Shown here piece after piece: positions 10,801-20,600 of a stretch of DNA of 64,000 bases. Location: contig NW_026262690.1 of NCBI RefSeq assembly GCF_021869535.1, forward strand, positions 10,031,501-10,095,500, given 5' to 3'. Made by a program: the position numbers and the translations under genes. Each line of letters begins with the position of its first letter. Position 1 is the first letter of the stretch. A model generated the notes under the pieces. That model did no database searches. It was given only the letters and a program-made list of their open reading frames with translations, and was not told where the DNA came from. This stretch comes from Mytilus californianus. Its lineage: Eukaryota > Mollusca > Bivalvia > Mytilida > Mytilidae.

Positions 10801-13800
10801 TATTCTGGTTAATAATGCTGGTGAGTACGTTATAGTTCAACCAAACACTCTCATTATAGAAAGTGAATTTGTCCAATCTGAAATCAATTGCCAAATATTC
10901 ACTTGAAGAGATTTCCCAAAACTAAGCAGTATAGGTTAAAATATATTTTTAAGAATTTGCATTAAAAAATTGAGTGCATATGTTATTCCTTTGGTGTAAC
11001 AAATTACTTTGACCTTTGATTGGTTTATAGAAATATACTCTTAAATGCAACATAAGGTTTAATATTTATTTTTTTGTGATAGCTTTTAACGTTTGATTAC
11101 TTTATGTTTGATTAAAACTTTTCATTAATATTCAGAATTATATGTTTTCTGAATCACATTATCCATAGTATAGTTCATCATGTACATCTTGTGCTGATGG
11201 CAACTAATTGCTATAAAGGCCCCTTTGAAGTATCACAGGCGATCTACATATAGTCTGGTATTCTGCTTTCATCTTATAGGTATACAGTATACTGCTCCTA
11301 TAGAAGATTATCCGAAAGATAAATGGGACATGATGATAGGGATAACGATGACGGCACCATTTCTTTTAATTAAAGAATTTGTTGCTGATATGAAGCGGAA
11401 AGGTGCGTTGAGTATAGACAAATAGATCGTATTACTTGTTAAAAGCATTCACCACTTTCTCTCTCATGTAGTTTCAAGTAGTATTCATAATTGTGTATGT
11501 CTTTATTTTAGAAGACAGATTTAAATCCTCAATGCTATTTGTTTCTAGATATTTTTTGTAAATTCTGTGTGAAAATATATAATAATTGCATGCTTCAATC
11601 TATTGAATAAAAGACGAACATATAGAGAATAGCGTATACTTATATAAACAGTAATAAACATTAAAAAATAAAATTCACTGAAATAGGAATCGGCGCGGTT
11701 AGATCACCATAAAAAATGCCGGCAAAAATGGTTAACTAAATACAAAAAAAAAAGTTGTGTCATTGTAAAAATGTCTTCCCTTTTTGTTTAAGGCTGGGGA
11801 AGGATCATCAATATGTCTTCACAGATGGGTGTAATAAGTTCACCTGAAAAGGCGCCTTATAGTGCAGCAAAAGCTGGTCTTATTGGAATGACAAAGGTTT
11901 GTTCAAATATAAACCATTGCCATGATGTCAGAGTTATTTATTTGTATGAAATTTTACACCGAACTAATAACAGAAAACGATTGATTTGTTTATTTTGCAT
12001 TAGAATAGAGATAACCGTATTGTATTTGAGGCTTTTGTCGCAAATTGAGTTTACCTGGTCGTATAAATAAGGTGGGCGTAACGCGGAGCACCCAATTTTA
12101 TGCATTAAAGCGTTTGCGCTAAAAGTAGATATATTGTGATAAAACTGGTTGATAATATATAGGTCGTATTATTAGAATTCTAATTATTTGTTGTTTCTTG
12201 TGAATCATTCAAGATAATTAGGTGGTTATTTGAACTCAGTGATAATAATGCCTTATTAATGAAAGAACGATAACTTTGAAAAGACTTCTCAACAATAGTT
12301 AAAATAATAGACACAGTGGAGAAGCGTTGGATTGTTAATAGATACCACTCACCATCCGGGCTCGTGGTATCTTTTTAACGAACCAACGCGTATCCATTGT
12401 ATCTACATTATGTACAAAATAATTTTATCAAGTTTACACGATGTATGCGAACGAGGGATATGGACGTAAACTGAAGGATAAAGACAAGCAAATAGAAGTA
12501 CACTTGTATGAACTGTAAAACAAGTTATGAAAAATGTCAGAACTAAAAATGTGAAAAAGTCAAAATGAAGTAAAATAGCACGACAAAGGTTATAAATTCA
12601 CCGTTATTTATCGACGCCTACTATCAATTTATCATATGATTTTCGTTTATTTGTATTTATCAGAAAACGGGTCGTTTGTTTTCTCTTTTGAATTGTTTTA
12701 CATCTTGACTGTCATGTCGGGACCTTTTATAGCTTCATATATGGGTTTTGTTCATTGTTGAAGGCTGTACGGTGACCTCTATACCATTTGGTGTCTGGTG
12801 GATAGTAGATGATACCACATCTACTTATTTTCATATCAATTGTTTTGACAAAAGTTTGGGTCAGTAGTATCATTCCTTTTGCTTACCTTTTTTATGACTA
12901 CAGCTATAGTATATGCATATTTGACTTGTCTTCTGAAAACTTGTATTCCTCATTAATAACTTAGAAAGATCGAAAGAAATAGTCAAATAATGTTTAAAAA
13001 AGGCCAAAACAGATACGAATATCTTCATAATCCTGTTTTAAGAAGGGAAACTTTATGCATTGTAAAAAACAAATCTGATTAAAAAAAATCTATGAAACTC
13101 TGTCTGAAACTGAAATAATCATTAAGCTTGATTTTTTTATTGACAGCATATTTTTTACGTATTGAGAACGTGTTTTTCAACAGACGATCCACATTCATAT
13201 GGAAACCAACTCTTCTTATCGACTTGTATGTTTATTCGTATGTCACAGATGTCATACTGGAGCTTCTCACACAGAAAAGCTTTTATTATCGTTTACCTTC
13301 ACGTTCCGCTATATACATGTGTATATACATGATGTATTTTTATTTGAAAATTCAAAATTTGGTGACAAAGCTGATTGCGGCTTTTCCTTTAAACTAAAAT
13401 TAAAGATAACACAATCACAGTAAAGTATTATCCATGTCTTAACTAGCATTTATAAATTGAAAACAAGGGTCAGTTGGCAAGTAACCTTTAAGTCAAAACA
13501 GATGATTTCAACCCTCCTATTATGAACTTTAAATTTTTCTGTAGCAACATTAAAGCAGCGCATGCATATAAAACATATTTTTCCAAATTGATATGATCTT
13601 CATTGGCTTGCGTTTTCTTTAAAGATTTCATTAATAGAGAGTTGCTCTTCCAAGGACGATGTTGCATGAAGGATTCAAAATGGTCACCCTTTCGAAAGTG
13701 TTAAGGACGCCATCACGATTTGATTGATCGTCACGGATTATCTGTATCATAGATCATCACAAATATGGTCCACTTGTCCTAGCCACAATCCCGTTCTCCT

Positions 13801-16800
13801 TTCTTCGAAGATAATATCACAGAATGTCCACTCGACATGAGCAACACAAGTGACATTTGTTGAGAATTTCGGTACCACAAATTACTTAAAACCTTTACTA
13901 AATTCTTCCATAAATGCAAATATTTGGTTTGCAAGTTTGGCTGTATCTGTAAAATACTTATTTCAGACGGAATAGCACATCCTAAATTGTACGGTGATGT
14001 TGTTTAACGAGCCTGGAAATTTATATAAGATCCGGGTAAATTCATCAATCCTTTAAATAAACTTGTTCTTAAAGGTTACCAATTCAACATTGTAATTAGA
14101 TCTTTGAATATTCTTTTTATTGGTATAAGTATTGATTTTGTTAGCAGTAAATTGAAACCATACTAAATAGTTCTGTTATACACATATGCACTTTCATGGC
14201 TCTACAATCTGTCGATACCTATATTTTGCCATTGCACAAGATCATGTTTTTCTCTGACTGTTAACGACGTCTTTACACTATATTCATTTGATGATGGATG
14301 TGTTCATGATTTCTTTTATTAGTTGTTATTGGCTTTGAACTAGCTGTCAGATCTGTACTTTGTGTCTTTTTTGTTTTTAGGGATGAATAAATACCATGCC
14401 ACGTCCGGTCTGTGTTTTTGTTAGATGTTTTTCTGCTTTGTATCAATCTAATGAGTTAAGCCATTTTCAACTGATTTTTTATAGTTTTGTTCTTATGTTA
14501 TGCTGTAACACCACTGTCCCAGGTTAGGGGGAGGGTTGAGCGCTCACAAACATGTTTTTTGCCATTTCCATTTTCACTGAAGGTTTTTAATCACTTGGAA
14601 TCTTCCTTTTTTAAAAGCTCTGCCAATAAACTGTAATATAAGAGGTACAAATGTAGTGTATTGTATCGTATATTATAGGGTGTGGCATTAGAGGCAGCAC
14701 CACATGGAGTGACCTGTAATGCCATATGTCCCGGATATGCCGATGCCCCAAGTAAGTAATTACACAATTACATAAAACTCGCACGATTTTAATAGAAAAT
14801 ATAAAGTGAATATCTAATGGGTTTGTAAACAAAATACATGATAAACAAGGTATCTAAGCAAAGGGTGTCTTATAAACGAATTTAAACGATTACAATGCAG
14901 CGATACATGTTTTTATATAATTTTCTTCAGGAGCGACATGTTTCTAGATCATCAGTTTTGATCAACTTTTTTGACAGAGTGTCAATCCTTATGTTTAAAT
15001 GCATTATTTATAACTTGAAACTCTATATTTGAAACGTTGCGACGAAAGAGAGACGAAAGATCATAGCAAAAGGACATTCAAACGCATAGGTCGAAAATAA
15101 ACTGAAAACGCCAAGGCTAAAAAAGACCAACAGACAAACAACAGTCCACAAAACAAAACATAGAAAGCTAAAGACTGAGCAACACGAACACCACAAAAAA
15201 TGGGGGTGATCTCAGGTGCTCCAGAAGGGTAAGTAGATCCTGCTCCACATGTGACACCCGTAGTGTTGCCCATGTAAGTACAAACCCGGTGATAAGTCTT
15301 ATTCGGTAGGTCACATTCGGGGAAAAGGGGACGGGATTGTAGTGACGACACTTGGAACATATCCGTCGTCATCTGTGAAACAGATATTCCATAAGGAAAG
15401 CATGCCAATACCGAGAAAATGCTTACTTGATTGATGGTACTCTCGGGGACTAGTTGGGGCAACCCAGATGTAGTAATATTTGTAACGCGTATATGTAAGA
15501 AAAGATATCATCGCGTAGGTTTGAATATTATCATAGCATTACTGATTGTTAAAAAGTTATAATCATATTTTTGCAGAAGATAAATTTGTTATTCCAAGTA
15601 TCGTGAACACAATTATAAAATTGATCTGGAGTTCATATTAAATCTTTAATCGTATTACAGTATCGAGAGAAATTTTTTTTTTCCCTTCTTCTAGTTTTCC
15701 ATAATCAGATAAGATCATATGCACAACAGCATAACCTTAGCTATGATGAAGCAATGGTAAGCACTCTTTTTATTAGTTACATTCAAACAAATATGGATAT
15801 ATATATTATAAAAAAATGAGATGTGCTATGATTGCCAATGAGACAAATATCCTTTAATGTCGTCCAAGGGCCATATATTAAATCATATTTAATTCATTGT
15901 ATAATTATCGTTATAACATTGCTTAATGAACTAGAATATTTGTCTTAGCCACATGTCCACTCGTAATAATTACAGTTTGATTTTTTTATATTTAACTCTT
16001 CTCTAATTATGTATCTTTTGTCATTTTTTGTTCTTGCGTGACGACATTAATTGAAATTATGGTGTATTATATGTAGTTAAAATATGTCATCAATATTTGA
16101 AATAATTGCTTTGAAAAAATTGAGGACCAAACATTAGTGTAAACATATTTTATTAAAAAATTCGTTATGTATAGTTACAGGAGTAAATACATACGAAATA
16201 TACAAGACTTAGTTATAACAAAGGACAACATATTGGGTCACATATATCATCAAAATAATGAACGGATCCTTGTCTATGATTTTATTACAGTGTTTTTATG
16301 CAAAATAAGATAGTGTATGCTTTAATAGTTGCAATAAAAACCTTTATATGGAGTAAATTGTCAAGATTCAATAAAGGATATATCAGACATTGAAATCGCG
16401 TCTATACCAAGATGGTGATTACAATTTATGACTAAAGAACATTAAAATCGTACTACAATTTTGTATTTCAGACTGAAATATTCAAAACAGCTCATCCGAC
16501 CCAGAAACCAGTAACCATAGAGCAGGTAAGTTATATAGGTACTCGTGTAATGTGGACGCGAACTTTCTAAACAGGTGTTCGGCTACACAGTGATTGAAAG
16601 AGACAGGAAAAATACATATAGTTTACTGAGCTTGATTTATTTAGAAACTTTAGACTTATTACTTTAATTTAAAATTTCATTAATTTCTATAAATAAAATT
16701 TATACAAAATATCATATATGTATAATCGTTGCTCTCTGTCTCTCTCTGGTGATTTACAAATGTGCTTTCCAAATGTATATTTTGGCAAGAAAAAAAAAGT

Positions 16801-19695
16801 TATTTATGAAATAGTAAGATTTCTAATTTTAAACTTGTTCTACTCTGAAAATATCATTCCTCTGGGTTAAAGTTAATTTCAAGCCACTGTTCAAATATAT
16901 TTTTGATTTTCATGCTGGTGCTCTCCTCTCCAAAGTCTCCGTGAAAACCTTAAACCATAATTTATGGGTTTCATTTCTAACGAGAAGTCTAGTTGAATAC
17001 AATAGACCACTCAAAATAATCATATTGCATCATCTCACCTATTTTTAATGATCGCACAAAAACTATGTATCTGCATATTTATTGAGAAAAAAATAGTTGA
17101 ATACAATAAACAATGATCATGCATGTACCTTGAATAGTTTTCCTACATAATAAAGAAATACGTACATCTCAACTTATTTTTAGATCATCACTAGGGAGGT
17201 ATTATATATATTATATAGCTAACTTTTCCGCTCTAGTGTTTGTATGCTTTGATGCCTATTATAATTATTGGTGTCTTTTGGAGTGCAATTTTACCTTTCA
17301 CGGTCAGAATGTGGAAATGGAAAGGCAAATTCTCACATTAATTTTAGCTTCCGATACAGTGTTCAAAGTTTCCTCCTTTTCACAATACACTACAAACCAC
17401 TAAAGTCTGAAATGGCCTATATCTGTACTCGACTGTACTGATTTTTACTCGACCTGTCTGAATTGGTCTGAATTTTACTCGACATTACTCGACACCAGTC
17501 TTAACCATACTCGACCGTACTGATTTGTACTTGACCCTTATCTTTGCCATTGAAAATAGTCTGAACTATTACTCGACCAGTCTGAAACAGTCTTAACCCA
17601 TTCTCGTTCTGTACTCGACAAATTTTTTCAGTCTAAACCATACTCGACCAAAGGTCTGAACAATACTCGACCAGTCTGAACCATACTTGACCAAAAAACC
17701 TATATTTTTTTTTAATTTTAGCTGTTAAAATTAATTTCTTTTTTTCTGACATGAAAACAGCCACAATAAAATAAAGATATATATAAAAATATATTTTTAC
17801 ATTCTTACATGATTCTCAGATTTATCAAATAGAGATAGTTAAATTAAATTATCTTATATAATTCAATTATATTAATTTTAAAGTTTTAGAGTTTTGTTAA
17901 AAAAAAGATTTTCTTTTAACTAAAAACCACACCTTTACTGAGGGTAATAAAACCGTATTAAGGTGCTTCTTGTTTGGCATGTGTGTTTTTTTTTTTTTTT
18001 AAACTTAATTTTCCTAAATTCCTAAAGAAAAACTATATAGGTTTCATGGTTATATACAATAGTTATATAATTATCTTTTTAATGAGGTAACAACAGCCAA
18101 AAAATCACTGAAATTGTTTAACCTTATATTAGAAATATATCTATTCTTATTATAATTTGGGATAAAATATATATCAAAAGGGGATAAAAAAATTAAAGAA
18201 ATAGATAAATTTTTTCTTCTGATTAGTGGTAAAGTATAAAGTAATACCTCCTGCTTGGGGCAAACTCATTAAAAATCACACCTGGTCAGAGAGTATTAAT
18301 TTCTAATTAACATTCATTAAAAATTGCAACATCCTGTAAAACTTAAATCGCAAGGCCTTTTGAATTCACTAGATAAGTAATACACAAGTTTAAGAAAAAA
18401 AAGGGCTTTCTTTTTACCTGTAAAACACACATGTACTGAGATAGATAAACCTTATTAAAGTGCTTCTTGTATGCCATGTCTTTAATTTTGACAAAAGCTA
18501 TTTAAATTTAATTAAAATAAATTTTTTCTGCAACTTTGGAACACATTTCCTTTTTTAAATGGTTATCAAGGATTGCTATGGAAGTTCTATTATCATGATT
18601 ATCTTAAATTCTTGGTTTTACAAAACAAAGGTGTTATTTTTAAAATTTATGTAGTTGCTTTATATACTATTTTAAATATATTTTAATAAAAAAAATGTTC
18701 ACTGCATTATTACCGAAACTAAACTCAACTGACACCATAAATCAATACAAGGCTTAAGTAAATGGTGAAAATTGTCCAGTAACCATAAAATATATCTGAA
18801 ACATTCAAAAAAATTTGAATAACATTGAAAATATATGTCACAATTCAGTTTTGAGATTATTTGATTAGTTTGTTTTATTTTTATTTTAAAGGTGATATAT
18901 ATATGTAAGTGTTGATAAATATGGTGTTGAATTTATATTATGTTTATTGTATAATTTTGGTTTCAATATTCCATATTGAATACATTTTAAATTTCAAATT
19001 GTTGTTCAAATTTCTAGCCAAGGGAAATAGCTGTTAAAAACAGTTCCTAAATTGATGAAATACAATAGATAGATACAAAAATTAGGTCTAGGTTGGTTAA
19101 GACTTAGTCGAGTATGGTTCAGCCTAGGTCGAGTATGGTTCAGACTAGGTCGAATATGGTTCAGACTAGGTCGAGCATGGTTCAGACAAAAATAAAATGG
19201 TTAAGTACTGGTCGAGTACAAGTTCAGACTGTTAAGTATGGTTCAGACTACAGTCGAGTATTATCAAGTAAATTTCAGACCAATTCAGACTGGTCGAGTA
19301 AAAATCAGTACAGTCGAGTACAAATATAGGCCATTTCAGACTTTTACTGGTTTGTAGTGATACCTTATGTTGTTGCTCCTCGAAAAGGAGTCTTACACAG
19401 AGCACACATTAGACTAACATTCTGTGTTCCCCTAAGTTTATTCAAAGTAGTCCAATCTGTTAAACACCTGTTATACATATAAATGTGTGCTGTAGAAGTA
19501 TGACCATGATCTATGTATACAGTTTGGATTTAAGGAATGTAGATTTAGATAGCTGTTCACTTCATATTTTGAATTTCTTTTCTTTGACAATTTTTATTAC
19601 AGATTGCAGAACTAGCTGTATTTTTGTGTTCTTCTGGTGCTGACAGTATTACTGGTGCTTCACTTTTAATGGATGGAGGAAATACAATCCGATAG
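7709..19695 (+). CDS. D-3-hydroxybutyrate dehydrogenase-like short-chain dehydrogenase, complete in 8 coding exons
   Basis: Joined exons 7709-7857, 10693-10820, 11280-11402, 11793-11896, 14679-14751, 15695-15756, 16472-16525 and 19603-19695 give 261 residues with phase kept across every GT-AG junction. Family features visible: TGxxxGxG NAD-binding motif (TGSTSGIG, residues 9-16), NNAG (90-93), catalytic Ser143, Tyr156 and Lys160 (PYSAAK), the CNAICPG segment (181-187) and a C-terminal 'ITGASLLMDGG'. Length and the CNAICPG and VFLCS blocks resemble bacterial-type D-3-hydroxybutyrate dehydrogenase, which interconverts 3-hydroxybutyrate and acetoacetate with NAD; substrate is inferred only. Oddity: the Asn of the SDR catalytic tetrad appears replaced by Thr115. 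No targeting peptide is evident, suggesting a cytosolic enzyme. Introns are loaded with mobile elements. Confidence 0.85.
7879..9150 (+). pseudogene. Reverse-transcriptase retroelement relic in dehydrogenase intron 1
   Basis: Two overlapping open stretches (7995-8525 and 8497-8832) in different frames, plus upstream and downstream remnants, encode a reverse transcriptase. They include a 'FDFSTLYTTL' block near 8090, the 'GISMGTNCALL' block near 8350-8385, and a catalytic 'RYLDD' near 8488-8502 where the frame shifts. The motif order resembles Penelope-like elements, but subclass is an inference. An in-frame stop after the FSTLYTTL block and the frameshift make it inactive. It lies in the same direction as the host gene. 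Confidence 0.7.
9151..9770 (+). repeat. Retroelement 3' tail, family B
   Basis: This follows the reverse-transcriptase relic directly and ends with 'ccattctcaattttata'. It contains 'gaagcccgcctccgggtgcg' and 'gtgttgaagacccattgg'. The same blocks recur at 9880-10395 and 21990-22142 and are joined to a piece of the reverse-transcriptase region at 21369-21440. This supports reading family B as the 3' untranslated tail of that element. Confidence 0.6.
9880..10395 (+). repeat. Second family B tail copy
   Basis: Nearly the same block order as 9281-9763 ('gaggtctgggg', 'tctgacatcgga', 'cgcctccgggtacg', 'caattttata') in the same orientation. It lacks the reverse-transcriptase part and is thus a 5'-truncated copy, or a local duplication of the tail. 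About 300 bp of AT-rich intron with no feature separate it from exon 2. Confidence 0.6.
10693..10820 (+). CDS. Dehydrogenase exon 2 (NNAG)
   Basis: Acceptor 'ttttgtttccAG' at 10691-10692 and donor GCTG|GTGAGT. It codes residues 50-92 and part of 93, including 'VNYVPCDLL', where Asp63 corresponds to the adenine-pocket Asp, and the NNAG motif. Phases match exon 1 and exon 3 exactly. Confidence 0.85.
11280..11402 (+). CDS. Dehydrogenase exon 3 (helix alpha-4/5 region)
   Basis: Acceptor 'cttatAG' and donor AAAG|GTGCGT. It codes residues 93-133. In 'MMIGITMTAPF' the position where classical SDRs carry the tetrad Asn ('NLxxxF') reads Thr115. The rest ('KWDMM', 'EFVADMKRK') aligns well with 3-hydroxybutyrate dehydrogenase. 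Confidence 0.85.
11793..11896 (+). CDS. Dehydrogenase exon 4 (catalytic Ser-Tyr-Lys)
   Basis: Acceptor 'tttttgtttaAG' and donor ACAAAG|GTTTGT. It codes residues 134-168, containing GRIINMSS with Ser143 exactly 13 residues before Tyr156, and YSAAK with Lys160: the classical SDR active site. Read-through past the donor is open to 12070 but is intronic. Confidence 0.9.
12313..12400. mobile_element. Short hairpin element in intron 4
   Basis: 'acagtggagaagcgttgg' (12313-12330) pairs imperfectly with 'ccaacgcgtatccattgt' (12383-12400). An inner stem 'agataccac' / 'gtggtatct' flanks a short loop. Size and symmetry suggest a MITE remnant. Confidence 0.45.
12700..12840 (+). repeat. Family A 3'-tail fragment
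   Basis: It has the blocks 'catgtcgggaccttttatag', 'ttgttgaaggctgtacggtg' and 'ggtggatagtagatgatacc', ending near 'cttattttcatat'. It is a short 5'-truncated copy in intron 4 without coding capacity. Confidence 0.55.
13145..14165 (+). pseudogene. Second reverse-transcriptase relic, intron 4
   Basis: A degraded + strand copy: 'LYVYSYVTDVILELL' (about 13225-13270) matches the 'LFLYSYEADFIRELL' block of the 33.4-35.6 kb copy. The catalytic-box region near 13305-13345 is disrupted (a 'HVYIHDVF'-like reading instead of YIDD). Later remnants such as 'NIKAAHAYKTYF' follow near 13545. It is followed directly by a family A tail (14320-14570). Confidence 0.55.
14320..14570 (+). repeat. Family A tail, internal portion
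   Basis: It contains 'ttagttgttattggctttga', 'aaataccatgccacgtccgg' and 'aacaccactgtcccaggtta', matching 4340-4540 and 43540-43700. Its position right after the 13145-14165 relic suggests family A is the 3' tail of that reverse-transcriptase element. Confidence 0.55.
14679..14751 (+). CDS. Dehydrogenase exon 5 (CNAICPG)
   Basis: Acceptor 'tattatAG' and donor CCCCAA|GTAAGT. It codes residues 169-192 and includes 'GVTCNAICPGYADAP', matching the conserved substrate/cofactor loop after strand beta-6 in 3-hydroxybutyrate dehydrogenases. Confidence 0.85.
15061..15480 (-). repeat. Retroelement 3' tail, family C
   Basis: The - strand blocks match 33370-33920, 495-690 and 23965-24240, including 'cgtagtgttgcccatgtaag' and 'gtacaaacccggtgataag'. 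An open - strand frame (15462-15061) runs through it and ends in a hydrophobic stretch. The same frame is seen joined to other sequence at 33621-33380, so it is treated as repeat, not gene. Confidence 0.55.
15695..15756 (+). CDS. Dehydrogenase exon 6
   Basis: Acceptor 'ttcttctAG' and donor GCAATG|GTAAGC. It codes residues 193-213, 'IFHNQIRSYAQQ...YDEAM', the variable substrate-loop region. The spacing between CPG and the C-terminal ITG block fits 3-hydroxybutyrate dehydrogenases. Confidence 0.8.
15805..15885 (-). repeat. Family A end fragment
   Basis: 'atgagatgtgctatgattgc', 'caatgagacaaatatccttt' is the inverted 3' end of family A. It is a short truncated copy in intron 6. Confidence 0.5.
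16472..16525 (+). CDS. Dehydrogenase exon 7
   Basis: Acceptor 'ttgtatttcAG' and donor GAGCAG|GTAAGT. It codes residues 214-231, ending 'PTQKPVTIEQ'. This corresponds to the 'KQPSxxFVTPEQ' segment before the last helix of bacterial-type enzymes. The exon is 54 bp and fully in phase. Confidence 0.8.
17388..19359. mobile_element. Foldback element of about 1.97 kb in dehydrogenase intron 7
   Basis: The ends are inverted: CACTACAAACCA (17388-17399) and TGGTTTGTAGTG (19348-19359), continuing into 'gtctgaaatggcctatat' and its complement. Each arm (17388-17700, 19085-19359) is filled with degenerate direct subrepeats of the type 'tactcgaccagtctgaacca', inverted in the other arm. The 1.4 kb centre is AT-rich with no gene. 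ATA flanks both ends, a possible 3-bp duplication. The + strand open frame 19114-19329 is subrepeat. Confidence 0.75.
19603..19695 (+). CDS. Dehydrogenase exon 8 (C-terminus)
   Basis: Acceptor 'tttttattacAG' at 19601-19602. It codes residues 232-261 and ends with TAG at 19693-19695. 'AELAVFLCSSGADSITGASL' and MDGG are the conserved SDR C-terminal signature. Confidence 0.85.
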   Translation: MAELAVFLCSSGADSITGASLLMDGGNTIR

Positions 19696-20061
19696 AACCT
19701 CAAAAAAAAACATAACAAAAACAGGAATTAGACTTGTACATTATTTATGTTTTCAAAATATCAAATATCCATCACAAAAGACGAGTTCATACAACTATGT
19801 GATTCATTTGACAATCATCAATACAATGATGTTGAAAAACAATAATAGCAATGTCAAATGTATTCTTCTATATTTTCGAAATAAGAATTTTGAATGAAAT
19901 TGATATCTTTAACAAACAACAGCCCACCTAACTAAATTGCATTGACCTTCATAGCATGCATCTTTTTAATTACAAACATACAAATATATAATGTTTCAAA
20001 GAAAAATATACAAGATGGTTTTCATTTAATTGTACTTAAGTACCAGCTTTTAGTCCAATTT
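19696..20061. other. Convergent 3' intergenic region
   Basis: These 366 bp separate the stop codons of the + strand dehydrogenase and the - strand channel gene. It must hold both 3' UTRs or they overlap. I see no canonical AATAAA placed with confidence on either strand, and no repeat. Confidence 0.6.
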
Positions 20062-20600
20062 TCAAGCCAACATGAATGTGCTCCAATAAGCAACATTGAA
20101 AATAAGAAAAGTAAACATGAAGAGAACCATGCATATTTTATCCATTCTGTATGGAGTAATGCAGTACGGTGGTCTCTTTGTTAGAGTTGTAGCATTATCA
20201 GTATCGTCGTTTATTGGTTGTACTTGAGTGATTCTATGACTGCTTACAATTATTTCTTTATTTTGGTTTTTCCATAGTTCACGTGTGATATACATATTAT
20301 GAACTACGATGAATTCTATAAATGCTATAAGATTCATGCATAAACAAAATGTATTCCACACCAGAAGTGGTTCTAATTGTACGGTATCAGGAAAAACGAT
20401 CATAACTCCCACCATTTGTGTGATCATTGCTGTAAATCCAATCGATACTACGCGGACTCTAGCTGAAACCTCGTTCAAATGAATGAAGAAACCTAGCCAT
20501 AACATTATAACTATTGCACCTCCAGGTAGGTACACTTGTATAACAAATCCTTTATACACCTGACTGATGTTTAAATCCAGCTTTAAACACGGTCTTCTTT
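20062..20600 (-). CDS. Channel last exon: M1-M4 and stop
   Basis: Acceptor 'ctttacAG' at 20602-20601. It codes 'CLKLDLN' then M1 ('GFVIQVYLPGGAIVIMLWLG'), M2 from SARV to 'MITQMVGV', M3 ('LLVWNTFCLCMNLIAFIEF'), a cytoplasmic loop and M4 ('DKICMVLFMFTFLIFNVAYW') with the family 'FN..YW' ending. M2 is odd: Ser at -2' instead of Pro, Arg at 2', Thr at the 9' gate position usually Leu. The stop lies at 20064-20062. Confidence 0.85.

Noticed and set aside
15061-15462. 133-residue - strand frame with hydrophobic segments
   Set aside because: The sequence recurs at three other places as a retroelement tail, so it is repeat.
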